A stretch of DNA of 64,000 nt, taken from assembly GCA_024233875.1 (NCBI GenBank), contig JACKPB010000001.1, positions 62,001-126,000 of the forward strand, in the 5' to 3' direction. Under the pieces are notes generated by a model. It worked only from the letters and a program-made list of their open reading frames with translations, did no database searches and was not told the origin of the DNA. The translations under genes and the position numbers were made by a program. Every line of letters begins with the position of its first letter. Position 1 is the first letter of the stretch. Source of the stretch: Leptospiraceae bacterium. Lineage in GTDB: Bacteria; Spirochaetota; Leptospiria; Leptospirales; Leptospiraceae. Shown here piece by piece: positions 43,314 through 51,558 of the stretch.

Positions 43314-45341
43314 TCAGGCATTTAGAATTCTTTCCACTTGAATTATGTTTTGAATGGACTTTATATTTTCTATGATTTCTTCGAATTGATCCAGATGTTC
43401 GATTTCAAGTTGGAAACGTGCAATCATGGTGCCCTGACCTGTAGAGGAGGCTCCGGCTTCTATGATATTTGTATCTGTTTTGGTAATCGAGTCTACTATT
43501 TCTAAATAGATTCTAGGACGGTCATAGGCTTTGACCTCTATTCTTACCGGGACAGGTTTATTGACCCCATCCCACCTAACGTTAACTATTCTCTTCTCAT
43601 CTGTAAAACTATTCGCTAGTTCGCATGTCTTTTTGTGAACACTGACCCCCCGTCCCCTGGTTATGAATCCAATGATTTCATCTCCGGGAATAGGAGAACA
43701 GCAATTGGCTATCCTAACGAGAATGTCTTTGTATCCACCCACTACGATGCTAATATTTTCTTTCTGTTTGTCTTTTCGCTCAGACTTTTTGTTTGTCTTA
43801 CGAATGTTTGCAATGTCTTTATCACTAATGGCAATATTGGAACTCGGACCGGAACGAACATACTCTCCGTCTGTTTGACTTTTTAGATCATCCTGAATTT
43901 TTCTGAAATACTGACGGAGTTTCTGTCTGGCGTGGGGGGTCTTGAGGATTCTTTCCCAGATGGGGGAAGGCTTGGCATTCTTTTCCGTAATGATCTCAAC
44001 CTGATCCCCCGTACGGAGGGGGGTTCTGATAGGTACGATCTTTCCGTTTACTTTCCCGGCTTTTGTATGCAATCCAACATCGGTATGAACTCTGAATGCA
44101 AAATCCAGGACTGTCGCCCCACGAGGAAAATCAAGCATATCTCCCCGGGGGGTGAAGGCTATGATTTCATCATCGCGCATTTCATTGCTAAAATCGCTCA
44201 TGAAGTCGTTCATATCTGCTGTTGGATTTTCAGCGAAGAATCTCATCTGCTCTTTCCAGCGATCTATGAATTTTTGTTCGAGGGAACTGTACTTTCCTTC
44301 TTTGTATCCCCAATGAGCGGCTATTCCGGACTCAGCTGTTGAATTCATTTCTTCGGTTCGAATCTGGAGCTCAATCGGTCTACCATCGGTGCTAATGATC
44401 GTTGTGTGGAGAGATTGATACAGATTGGATTTTGGTGTTGCGATGTAGTCTTTAAATCTTCCCGGAACAGGTGTGAAGTGAGTATGGGAAATCCCGAGAA
44501 TCGCATAGCAATCCTGAATCTCTTTTGTTATGATTCTTAATGCTCTCAGATCATAGATTTCCTCGAGCTTTCGATCTTTCTCCTTCAATTTTTTGTGAAT
44601 GGAATAGAAGTGCTTGGATCTTCCTTCTATGATGGCTTTTATCTTTCCCTGATTCAACCATCCCATTAGTCTCTCTTTGATTTCCTCAATATGAAGATCT
44701 CTTTCTGTTTTTTTGGATGCGACCATCTCTTTGATCTTTTGATAGGATTCGGGTTCCAGAACCTGAAAGGCAAGATCTTCTAATTCAGATTTGATCTTAT
44801 AGACCCCCATTCTACTGGCTATGGGGGCGTAGATATTCATGACTTCGTTTGCTATTCTGATTTGCTTTTCATGAGGTTGAAAGCCTAGAGTTCTCATATT
44901 GTGAGTTTTGTCTGCCAGTTTTATGATGATTACTCTGGGATCCTGAATGGTTGCCATGAGGATGCGTTTTACATTTTCTAATAAAATATTTTCTTTGGAT
45001 TTGTTTTTGATTTCTGATACTTTTGTGACTCCCTTAACCATATTTGCGATCTCGGGTCCAAAATTGTTTTCCATGTCCTCATGGGTATAGGGTGTATCTT
45101 CTACAACATCGTGGAGTAGGGCAGCGGCAATGATCTTATCCTGGCCATTTAGATCATGCATGATGATGTGTGCTACATTGACTGGATGTATTACGTAAGG
45201 CTGTCCGGAAAGTCGTTTTTGACCTTCGTGGTATTTGTTTGAAATTTCAAAAGCCTTCATAACCAGATCATAAGACTTTTTGGAGAGAGCCGCTTTGGCA
45301 TCTTTTAAAAATTCGTCTATTGTAACTTCATTTGCAGGCAT
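43314..45341 (-). CDS. bifunctional RelA/SpoT (p)ppGpp synthetase/hydrolase
   Basis: 675 residues from ATG 45341, which shares a base with the nadC stop (TAATG); a longer upstream frame lies within nadC. The HD hydrolase domain is complete (LLHDVVEDT, His77 and Asp78, with Glu81-Asp82). The synthetase domain has GRSKHFYSI, IYDLRALRI and DYIATPKSNLYQSLHT; TGS (ECS-like GATVLDFAFRVH) and ACT domains follow. A SpoT/Rel-type protein that makes and breaks down the alarmone (p)ppGpp. It may be the only long Rel of the genome, but the window cannot show that. Confidence 0.95.
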   Translation of the reverse strand: MPANEVTIDEFLKDAKAALSKKSYDLVMKAFEISNKYHEGQKRLSGQPYVIHPVNVAHIIMHDLNGQDKIIAAALLHDVVEDTPYTHEDMENNFGPEIANMVKGVTKVSEIKNKSKENILLENVKRILMATIQDPRVIIIKLADKTHNMRTLGFQPHEKQIRIANEVMNIYAPIASRMGVYKIKSELEDLAFQVLEPESYQKIKEMVASKKTERDLHIEEIKERLMGWLNQGKIKAIIEGRSKHFYSIHKKLKEKDRKLEEIYDLRALRIITKEIQDCYAILGISHTHFTPVPGRFKDYIATPKSNLYQSLHTTIISTDGRPIELQIRTEEMNSTAESGIAAHWGYKEGKYSSLEQKFIDRWKEQMRFFAENPTADMNDFMSDFSNEMRDDEIIAFTPRGDMLDFPRGATVLDFAFRVHTDVGLHTKAGKVNGKIVPIRTPLRTGDQVEIITEKNAKPSPIWERILKTPHARQKLRQYFRKIQDDLKSQTDGEYVRSGPSSNIAISDKDIANIRKTNKKSERKDKQKENISIVVGGYKDILVRIANCCSPIPGDEIIGFITRGRGVSVHKKTCELANSFTDEKRIVNVRWDGVNKPVPVRIEVKAYDRPRIYLEIVDSITKTDTNIIEAGASSTGQGTMIARFQLEIEHLDQFEEIIENIKSIQNIIQVERILNA

Positions 45342-46210
45342 TATATCTTCTCTACATCCAAGCCCAGATCCAAAAATTTTGTAGTATGAGTGAGATATCC
45401 CATACTGACACCGATCCCGCCGATTTTTGATAAAAAGGAAAGCTTTTCGGGTGTGATTCCCCCGGAACATTCAATACCCATCCCCGGCGACTTCGACCGA
45501 ATCTTATTCACAGAAAAAATTGTATCTTCATCTGAAAAATTATCGAGCATAATAATATCCGGTCGCGACTCCAAAGCCTCATCGAGTTGTTCCGGAGAAT
45601 CGATTTCCAATTCTATTTTCCTGTCCGGATACTTACTTCTAATCTGTGATACGGCATTCGTGATACTTCCGCATAGGGCTATGTGATTGTCTTTGATCAG
45701 AGCCATGTCAGAAAGATTGATCCTATGATTGGCTCCCCCACCTGTATAGACTGCATACTTTACAAGTTTTCGATATCCGGGCAATGTCTTACGTGTATCC
45801 AAAATGAGAAGATCCGGGTACTTCATAGAGAGAGAGTTTGCTGTGGTTGCTATTCCCGAAAGATATTGGAGAAAATTCAAAATGATTCTTTCCAATTTAA
45901 GTAAACGGATCAATTGACCGTTCAATCGGGCAATTTCTGTTCCTTTGTGGACTTTCTCCCCTTCTTTAGCAGAAAGGGTAAAGTTAAATTGGTCAGTGAA
46001 CATATCTCTAAGGAGGTTTAAGAGGGGCAATCCGCAGACAATCCCTTCTTCTCTCGATTTCAAAATTGCTTCTCCGCGATCAGAACTTGAGAATATAGAC
46101 TCTGTAGTGACATCGGAATCCGGACAGTCTTCTTCGAGAGCCTTACTGAGAATGTATTGAAAATCTTGTGGTTCGATTTGTGAAATGGGCTGAGTGTAGT
46201 ATCTATTCAT
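45341..46210 (-). CDS. nadC: nicotinate-nucleotide pyrophosphorylase NadC
   Basis: 289 residues, full length. Motifs: LDTRKTLPGYRKL, GGGANHRINLSDMALIKDNH, MLDNFSDEDTI and ECSGGITPE, all of the quinolinate phosphoribosyltransferase fold. It forms nicotinate mononucleotide from quinolinate and PRPP in NAD synthesis. First gene of a minus-strand operon that runs to 37830. Position before spoT is known in several lineages only by chance, so I attach no meaning to it. Confidence 0.95.
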   Translation of the reverse strand: MNRYYTQPISQIEPQDFQYILSKALEEDCPDSDVTTESIFSSSDRGEAILKSREEGIVCGLPLLNLLRDMFTDQFNFTLSAKEGEKVHKGTEIARLNGQLIRLLKLERIILNFLQYLSGIATTANSLSMKYPDLLILDTRKTLPGYRKLVKYAVYTGGGANHRINLSDMALIKDNHIALCGSITNAVSQIRSKYPDRKIELEIDSPEQLDEALESRPDIIMLDNFSDEDTIFSVNKIRSKSPGMGIECSGGITPEKLSFLSKIGGIGVSMGYLTHTTKFLDLGLDVEKI

Positions 46211-46273
46211 GAATTCTATTCAATGATAAATAAATGCCTATAGTACACAAATATTTTTTAGTGAAGTGTACGT

Positions 46274-47605
46274 TTAAGGAATGATGAGTTTCTGACCCGG
46301 ATAAAGGAGGTTGGGAGACTTTAAAATCCTTCGATTGGCACGGTAGATTTTTTTCCATTTCAGTGGAGTTTGATAGTATTTCTTGGAAAGTCTCCAGAGA
46401 TTTTCTCTCGGGCGTCCTGATTTTACAGTATGATATCGTTTTTTTTCAGTTTTTTGATCTAAACTTTGAGAGTTAGATTTTGATTGTTTGGAAACAGACT
46501 TTTTGGAGTTATTTTTCGAATCGGAGGGAGAATCTTCGCCATCCTCAGCTCCTACTATTTCGGTTTCATAAGGTGATTCTAGAAGTTCGTTGATTTCATT
46601 AGACTTATCTAATGCTTCGGAATATCTTTCCTGTTCGATTAAGGATTCAGCGAGAGCAAGGGATTCTCTTGCGGCTCTGAGGGTGTCAGGATAGTTTGTG
46701 GAATTGTTTTTGTTTTCAAATTCTTCCTCAAACTTCTTTAGGTTGGCTCGGGATAGTTCTAGCTTCTTTTGAGCATAGGGTAGAATGGTTTCTGCTAATA
46801 GATCAGCAATTTTATCACGTAAACTTTCTAGTTTAGCAAATCCGGTTTTCATCTTCCCGGCTTCGATCTCATCTAGACCTTCTTTCATTGAGGTTTGGAG
46901 TTCGTTTAGGTTCGTTTTGCTCTCTTCGTTGTTCTCATCGCTATAGATTTCCTCAATTAGTTTGATATCGTCGGAAAGATCAGATTGCGAATCTATCAAT
47001 GCTTGTTTTTGAGAGAGGGATAGGGCTTTTGCCTTTTCGGAAAGGTCCATGGATTCCTGGAATTTTTTGATGCTTTCCACTCCATCCTGAGATAATTTGC
47101 GGGTGAGTTCTTTTTTCTTTTCCGGATCGGCTTCTTCGATGTTGGAGATTGCCTGATTGAAAGAGGAGATCAGGACTTCGGCTTCTGAATGAATTTCTTT
47201 GGATTTTTGAAATAGTTCAGCAGATAGCGATTCAGAAAAAGCTTCTTCTGCTTCACTGAGTGAGGTTTCTGATTTCAGTCTTCTGGAATTGACAGTTTCA
47301 GGAATTGAAGTAAGGATTGCTGAATAGGATGAGTCTATACTTTTGTTTAGGATTTCTTTCGCTTTTGTTTCATCCGCTTTTTCAGTGGACAAAATAGATT
47401 CAGCTTCTTTGAGTAAGCTTTGGGCTTTCTCAAAATCATCTTTAGCATACTTATCTGCTTCTACAATTTGAGCATCAGATAGGGCTTCTCTGGCGGAAAC
47501 AAGCTCTCCCAAAGGAGAAACTTGGGTTTCCTCAGAGTTGATACTGAAATGTAAAAGAAGAAATAGTGATAAAGTTCTGAAAAATTTTCCGTCGAAGGAA
47601 ATCAT
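46274..47605 (-). CDS. exported coiled-coil protein with C-terminal LysM domain
   Basis: 443 residues. Signal peptide at 1-24 (TLSLFLLLHFSINSEE). A long acidic, alanine/glutamate-rich region with coiled-coil-like character spans about 30-340, including AREALSDAQIVEADKYAK. It ends in a basic linker and a LysM motif (KRYHTVKSGRPRENLWRLS ... LLYPGQKLIIP), which binds peptidoglycan. Probably a periplasmic wall-associated structural protein. It lies 22 bases after the STAS gene. Confidence 0.85.
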   Translation of the reverse strand: MISFDGKFFRTLSLFLLLHFSINSEETQVSPLGELVSAREALSDAQIVEADKYAKDDFEKAQSLLKEAESILSTEKADETKAKEILNKSIDSSYSAILTSIPETVNSRRLKSETSLSEAEEAFSESLSAELFQKSKEIHSEAEVLISSFNQAISNIEEADPEKKKELTRKLSQDGVESIKKFQESMDLSEKAKALSLSQKQALIDSQSDLSDDIKLIEEIYSDENNEESKTNLNELQTSMKEGLDEIEAGKMKTGFAKLESLRDKIADLLAETILPYAQKKLELSRANLKKFEEEFENKNNSTNYPDTLRAARESLALAESLIEQERYSEALDKSNEINELLESPYETEIVGAEDGEDSPSDSKNNSKKSVSKQSKSNSQSLDQKTEKKRYHTVKSGRPRENLWRLSKKYYQTPLKWKKIYRANRRILKSPNLLYPGQKLIIP

Positions 47606-47627
47606 GTAAATAGAGGCATTTCCTCTT

Positions 47628-47963
47628 TTATTTGAACGCTGCTACAGCGTCACCTTCCACATCGAAAATTTCGAAAAAGGATGTAAGTTTAGTCAATTCG
47701 AATACTTTTCTTACTGATCCTGCGACATTAATAATCTTCAATCCTCCCTGATATTTCTTGAGATTAGATAAACTTGATATAAGAGCACCGATTCCTGATG
47801 AGTCAATATAAGATACTTTCTCAAGATTGATAACGATTTGATATCTTTTTTCTTCTATGAGTTTTGCTATAACATCTTTAATTTCTGGGGCGTTATAAAG
47901 ATCAATCTCACCATTGATATCTAAAATGATGATATTGTTATTCTCTCTTCTAGTGATTTCCAT
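47628..47963 (-). CDS. STAS-domain anti-anti-sigma factor
   Basis: 111 residues forming a single STAS domain (MEITRRENNNIIILDINGEID ... DSSGIGALISSLSNLKKY). Ser in DSSGIG is the site phosphorylated by anti-sigma kinases and removed by SpoIIE/RsbU phosphatases, such as the one encoded at 16440, but partnership is not shown. No anti-sigma kinase lies near. It is followed by the LysM gene and preceded by tgt at 90 bases. Confidence 0.92.
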   Translation of the reverse strand: MEITRRENNNIIILDINGEIDLYNAPEIKDVIAKLIEEKRYQIVINLEKVSYIDSSGIGALISSLSNLKKYQGGLKIINVAGSVRKVFELTKLTSFFEIFDVEGDAVAAFK

Positions 47964-48052
47964 TCTATATGTACCGCTCCTTGGTATTCTTTAAGGATAC
48001 TTTAGTAGTTTTTTATTTCTGCATTTACATAAAATAAGTCAACGATAAATTT

Positions 48053-49168
48053 CTAGCGGGTATATAATTTTTTCCAAAAATCATAAAACTCCGTGAAACT
48101 ACCATGATTGATCTCAGATCTCAATTTACTCATAAAATTCTGCATAAAATGCAAATTATGAAAAGTACTAAGTTGAAATGCCAACAGTTCTTTTACTTTG
48201 TGCAGATGCCGTATGTATCCGAGGCTATAATTTTTACATACCTTACAATTGCAATCAGGATCGATGGGAGAGTCAGAAAATTTATGTGATTCATTTTTAA
48301 GATTCACTTTGCCCCTGCTGGTAAAGACCTGAGCATTTCTTGCATTTCTGGTTGGTAATACACAGTCAAACATATCTATCCCATTTCGAACACCGTCCAA
48401 AATATCCGGAACCGTTCCTACACCCATAAGATATCTGGCTCTGCTAGCATCCAAATGCGGACCCAAAACTTTTAATATTTCTACGAATTCCTCTCTGGAC
48501 TCACCTACGGAAAGGCCGCCAATAGCAACCCCCGAAAAAGGAAGGGAGTTGATGGTTTCTAGGGATTGGATTCTCAGTTCGGGATCTACTCCTCCCTGAG
48601 CAATTCCGAATAGGGACTGGTTTCCCGGGTTTTGACTCCAATAGTCTATGGACTTTTTTGCCCAGGAATGTGTTCTCTTCAGTCCCAATTCCAAACGTTT
48701 TCGATCCGAGCCATAGGGTGCACAATCATCCAGAACCATCATTATATCTGAGCCTATTGATCTTTGAATGTCGATGACCTTTTCAGGAGTAAAAGTGTGA
48801 TACGATCCATCTATATGGGACTGAAACCGCACTCCATCTTCCTGGAATTTAAAAAGCCCCTGAAGACTGAAAACCTGAAAACCACCACTGTCGGTGAGAA
48901 GTGCGTTGGGGTAGGACATGAACTTTTTCAATCCACCAAAACTATCCAAAACTTCAGTTCCCGGTCTGAGATAAAGATGGTAGGTATTGGCAAGGATGAG
49001 CGGTAGCTTCAGTTCAAGAATGTCTTCTGAAGAGAGAGATTTGATACTCCCCCTTGTGCCCACCGGCATGAATACCGGGGTTTCTACCCTGATTCCATTT
49101 AAATCAAGCTCTCCGGTTCTGGCAAAAGAGGAGCCATCCCTTTTGAGTTCTTTAAATATGGGAGTCAT
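48053..49168 (-). CDS. tgt: queuine tRNA-ribosyltransferase Tgt
   Basis: 371 residues from ATG 49168 (MTPIFKELKRDGSSFARTG), the normal start; the frame opens 16 codons earlier but the extra part is inside the Fur-family gene. Motifs: TPVFMPVGTRGSIKSLS, DSGGFQVFSLQGL, GIAQGGVDPE, MGVGTVPDI, CVLPTRNARNAQ, and the zinc ligands in CNCKVCKNYSLGYIRH. It exchanges guanine for a queuine precursor at tRNA position 34. It overlaps the Fur gene by 17 bases. Confidence 0.95.
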   Translation of the reverse strand: MTPIFKELKRDGSSFARTGELDLNGIRVETPVFMPVGTRGSIKSLSSEDILELKLPLILANTYHLYLRPGTEVLDSFGGLKKFMSYPNALLTDSGGFQVFSLQGLFKFQEDGVRFQSHIDGSYHTFTPEKVIDIQRSIGSDIMMVLDDCAPYGSDRKRLELGLKRTHSWAKKSIDYWSQNPGNQSLFGIAQGGVDPELRIQSLETINSLPFSGVAIGGLSVGESREEFVEILKVLGPHLDASRARYLMGVGTVPDILDGVRNGIDMFDCVLPTRNARNAQVFTSRGKVNLKNESHKFSDSPIDPDCNCKVCKNYSLGYIRHLHKVKELLAFQLSTFHNLHFMQNFMSKLRSEINHGSFTEFYDFWKKLYTR

Positions 49169-49646
49169 TTTTCTTTTTGAAATGTTCGCAGGATTCCCTT
49201 TTTTCGCACTTTGCAAATAAATTCAATTTGTGACCCGTTAGATCAAAGCCTTTTGATTTTGCTATCTGGTGCTGAAGAGTCTCAATCTCCGGGCTGGTGA
49301 ATTCGACAATCCGATTGCAATCTTCACAAATGATATGATCGTGATGTTCATGACCGACAATGTGTTCATAGTACTTGTAGTCTTTTCCGAAGTTGTGTTC
49401 GGAAAGAAGATTGCCGGAGACCATGATACTCAGGATTCGATAGATGGTTGCCTTGGAAATCTCTCCCCTTCGATCTTTCAGGTGTTCCAATAGACTGTCT
49501 GCTGTGAAATGCGTGTGCATTCCGAAGATTGTTTTCGCTACTAAAATCCTCTGTGCTGTAATACGAAGTCCCTCTTTTCGGAGTAGATCTTCAAAAATTC
49601 TCATCTCTTCGGAGATTTTTTCATCATAGTTCGGTTTTTTGTTCAT
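49152..49646 (-). CDS. Fur-family metal-dependent regulator
   Basis: 164 residues with an N-terminal winged helix (RITAQRILVAKTIF, ISKATIYRILSIM) and a dimerisation domain with HEHHDHIICEDCNRIVEF; the His pair and Cys pair are the regulatory/structural metal sites. The second Cys pair is C-x5-C (CEKRESC) instead of the usual C-x2-C. Whether it is Fur, PerR or Zur cannot be told, though Glu rather than Asp after IV fits Fur more than PerR. It overlaps the oxidoreductase gene by ATGA. Confidence 0.88.
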   Translation of the reverse strand: MNKKPNYDEKISEEMRIFEDLLRKEGLRITAQRILVAKTIFGMHTHFTADSLLEHLKDRRGEISKATIYRILSIMVSGNLLSEHNFGKDYKYYEHIVGHEHHDHIICEDCNRIVEFTSPEIETLQHQIAKSKGFDLTGHKLNLFAKCEKRESCEHFKKKNDSHI

Positions 49647-50614
49647 GATATTTTTAAAATTGCCTTTCCATAACTTTTTCTGGATGTCACATCCCGAAGG
49701 GCTGTCACTGCTTCGGAAAGATCATAAGTTTTGAAGAGAACGGGTCGTATCTTCCCCTCTACAAACCATCCATGTAGAGTATCTACCGCTTTCTCAATTC
49801 GGTCAAGATGGTTTTGAGCATAAAGATTCCAGAACAAACCCACCAGAGAGATATTATTGAGAAGAAGCATATTGGAGGCAACTTCGGCTATCTTTCCGCT
49901 GGTAAAACCAACTACAACAATCCTTCCTTCAAAATTCGTACAGAGGAGAGATTTTTGGAGAACATCTCCTCCTACAGGATCAATGACAACATCCACTCCA
50001 CCGTATTCTTTTCTTATCTTCTTGGACCAGGTTGCATCATTATAATTTAGGACGATATCCGCCCCGCATTTTTTAGCGATTTCTAGTTTTTCATCACTGC
50101 CCGCAGTCGCTATGACTCTTGCTCCCAATGCTTTCCCGATTTGAATGGAGGAAGTTCCGATTCCACCCGCACCCGCATGTACCAGGAGAGTCTCTCCCGC
50201 TTGAAGTTTTGCTCTCTCCACAACCCCGAAGTAGGAAGATTGATAGATCACATGAAAACCGGCTCCTTCTTCAAAGCTCATGGAATCCGGCATAAGATAG
50301 GTATGCTTTTCGGTTGATATGGCTTTGTCTGCATATCCACCCAACCAGGTGATCGCTGAAACCCTGTCGCCGATCTTGAATTTTTTAATATTTTTTCCAA
50401 TCTTAGCCACTACGCCGGCTACTTCTGCTCCGGGTACGAAGGGACGCTTGGGGCGGGTTTGATACTTTCCCTGAATCAGAAGGAGATCGGGAAAATTGAT
50501 TCCAATCGCTTTTGTGTCTATGAGAATTTCGTCATCACCCGGGTTGGGATCCTCCATTTCTGTAAATACCATTTCTTCAGGTTCACACCATTTCTCCACT
50601 ACAAATGCTTTCAT
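49643..50614 (-). CDS. zinc-free MDR/quinone oxidoreductase-family protein
   Basis: 323 residues of the NADPH:quinone oxidoreductase branch of the medium-chain dehydrogenase fold. Seen: GINFPDLLLIQGKY and PFVPGAEVAGVV near the N-terminus, the Rossmann motif HAGAGGIGTSSIQIGKALG, and GGADIV-like CGADIVLNYND. No zinc-ligand cysteines. It probably reduces a quinone or enone using NADPH. Both ends overlap neighbours as ATGA, so translational coupling with the YiiX-like and Fur genes is likely. Confidence 0.9.
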   Translation of the reverse strand: MKAFVVEKWCEPEEMVFTEMEDPNPGDDEILIDTKAIGINFPDLLLIQGKYQTRPKRPFVPGAEVAGVVAKIGKNIKKFKIGDRVSAITWLGGYADKAISTEKHTYLMPDSMSFEEGAGFHVIYQSSYFGVVERAKLQAGETLLVHAGAGGIGTSSIQIGKALGARVIATAGSDEKLEIAKKCGADIVLNYNDATWSKKIRKEYGGVDVVIDPVGGDVLQKSLLCTNFEGRIVVVGFTSGKIAEVASNMLLLNNISLVGLFWNLYAQNHLDRIEKAVDTLHGWFVEGKIRPVLFKTYDLSEAVTALRDVTSRKSYGKAILKIS

Positions 50615-51558
50615 CTCTTCTCCTCATTGGATTCTGAATCTTTCGGTAGGGGATTTTGGTCTTCTACCTCTTCTGAAGAATTCTTCTCAGATTCCAGATC
50701 TATTCCCGATTTTTTTTCCATGTTCATCTTCGGGTTGAGATTTTCATCAGTTTTTTCATCCGAAACCGAATTCTCTTTGGGTGACTCCCCGGGATTGTCC
50801 GAATCTTCGGTTTTTTCCTCTTCCCGGGAGGTTGATTTTTGGGGATTGATTTGAATGGAATCGATAGTCTTTGTTTTTTCGGTGTTCGGGGGTGGCTTGG
50901 AGGTTGATTTTGGTTGGTTCAGTAGTTCGAGGGCTCTTTCATCATTTGTGTAAACAGTTTGAAGAGATTTCGATTCAAATATCATAGCCGGAGTCACAAA
51001 GGTTTCTTCGTATGGAATTTCTTTCCCGAATCTCTGTTGGAAAATCATACGGACATAGGGATTTTCCCAGTCCAAATCTTTCATTTTTTGAGTGGAACAA
51101 ATCTCCATCTCAAAGGCGGACTTAAAGATTTTCCAGACCAGTTCGGCAGGGTAGTACTTCCCGTCTTCCCAGCTAAAATAGAGATCCCTCGGTTTTCCCA
51201 GGAATGTGGATGCTGTATTGCGAAATTTTTCTTTGTTTTCCTCTGTGAATAGGGTTTCGGAGGAATCCAGACGTTTTACAGTGTACCTTCTTCGTATGGA
51301 TTTGTTGATGAACTCTCTTATTTCAGTCTTTCTGACTCTTGAGGCAACCTCATAAAGAAAGAGCTTTCTGCGGAATTTTATCGCTATGGCAACATGGTTG
51401 TAGAGAGAGTCTGTAGCGAGGCGAATCGCTTTCCCCTGTGAAGTATTGGTTTCTATAAAAACGAGGTCTCCCTCCTGAAAGCTGAAGCCATCAGCCCGAA
51501 GGGAGGTAAGTAATAAAAAGAATAAGAAGAGATAAGTTATTTTTATCTCTAATCTCAA
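50611..51558 (-). CDS. YiiX/YebB-like permuted papain-fold protein without catalytic Cys
   Basis: 315 residues. Signal peptide at 1-22 (YLFLFFLLLTSLRADG). Residues about 25-195 fit the YiiX-like NlpC/P60 superfamily: EGDLVFIETN, KAIRLATDSLYNHVAIAI (His) and LYEVAS. The segment that usually has the catalytic Cys (YCSEL) is YYPAELVW here, so Pro/Ala replace Cys/Ser. Residues about 215-315 are an acidic, low-complexity Ser/Glu/Lys/Pro tail. Probably a non-catalytic surface or periplasmic protein. The codon reading was checked against the DNA. Confidence 0.7.
   Translation of the reverse strand: MRLEIKITYLFLFFLLLTSLRADGFSFQEGDLVFIETNTSQGKAIRLATDSLYNHVAIAIKFRRKLFLYEVASRVRKTEIREFINKSIRRRYTVKRLDSSETLFTEENKEKFRNTASTFLGKPRDLYFSWEDGKYYPAELVWKIFKSAFEMEICSTQKMKDLDWENPYVRMIFQQRFGKEIPYEETFVTPAMIFESKSLQTVYTNDERALELLNQPKSTSKPPPNTEKTKTIDSIQINPQKSTSREEEKTEDSDNPGESPKENSVSDEKTDENLNPKMNMEKKSGIDLESEKNSSEEVEDQNPLPKDSESNEEKR

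Noticed and set aside
45342..45470. 43-residue N-terminal extension of the SpoT-like protein
   Set aside because: It lies inside nadC in another frame; the usual SpoT start is at 45341 with a TAATG junction.
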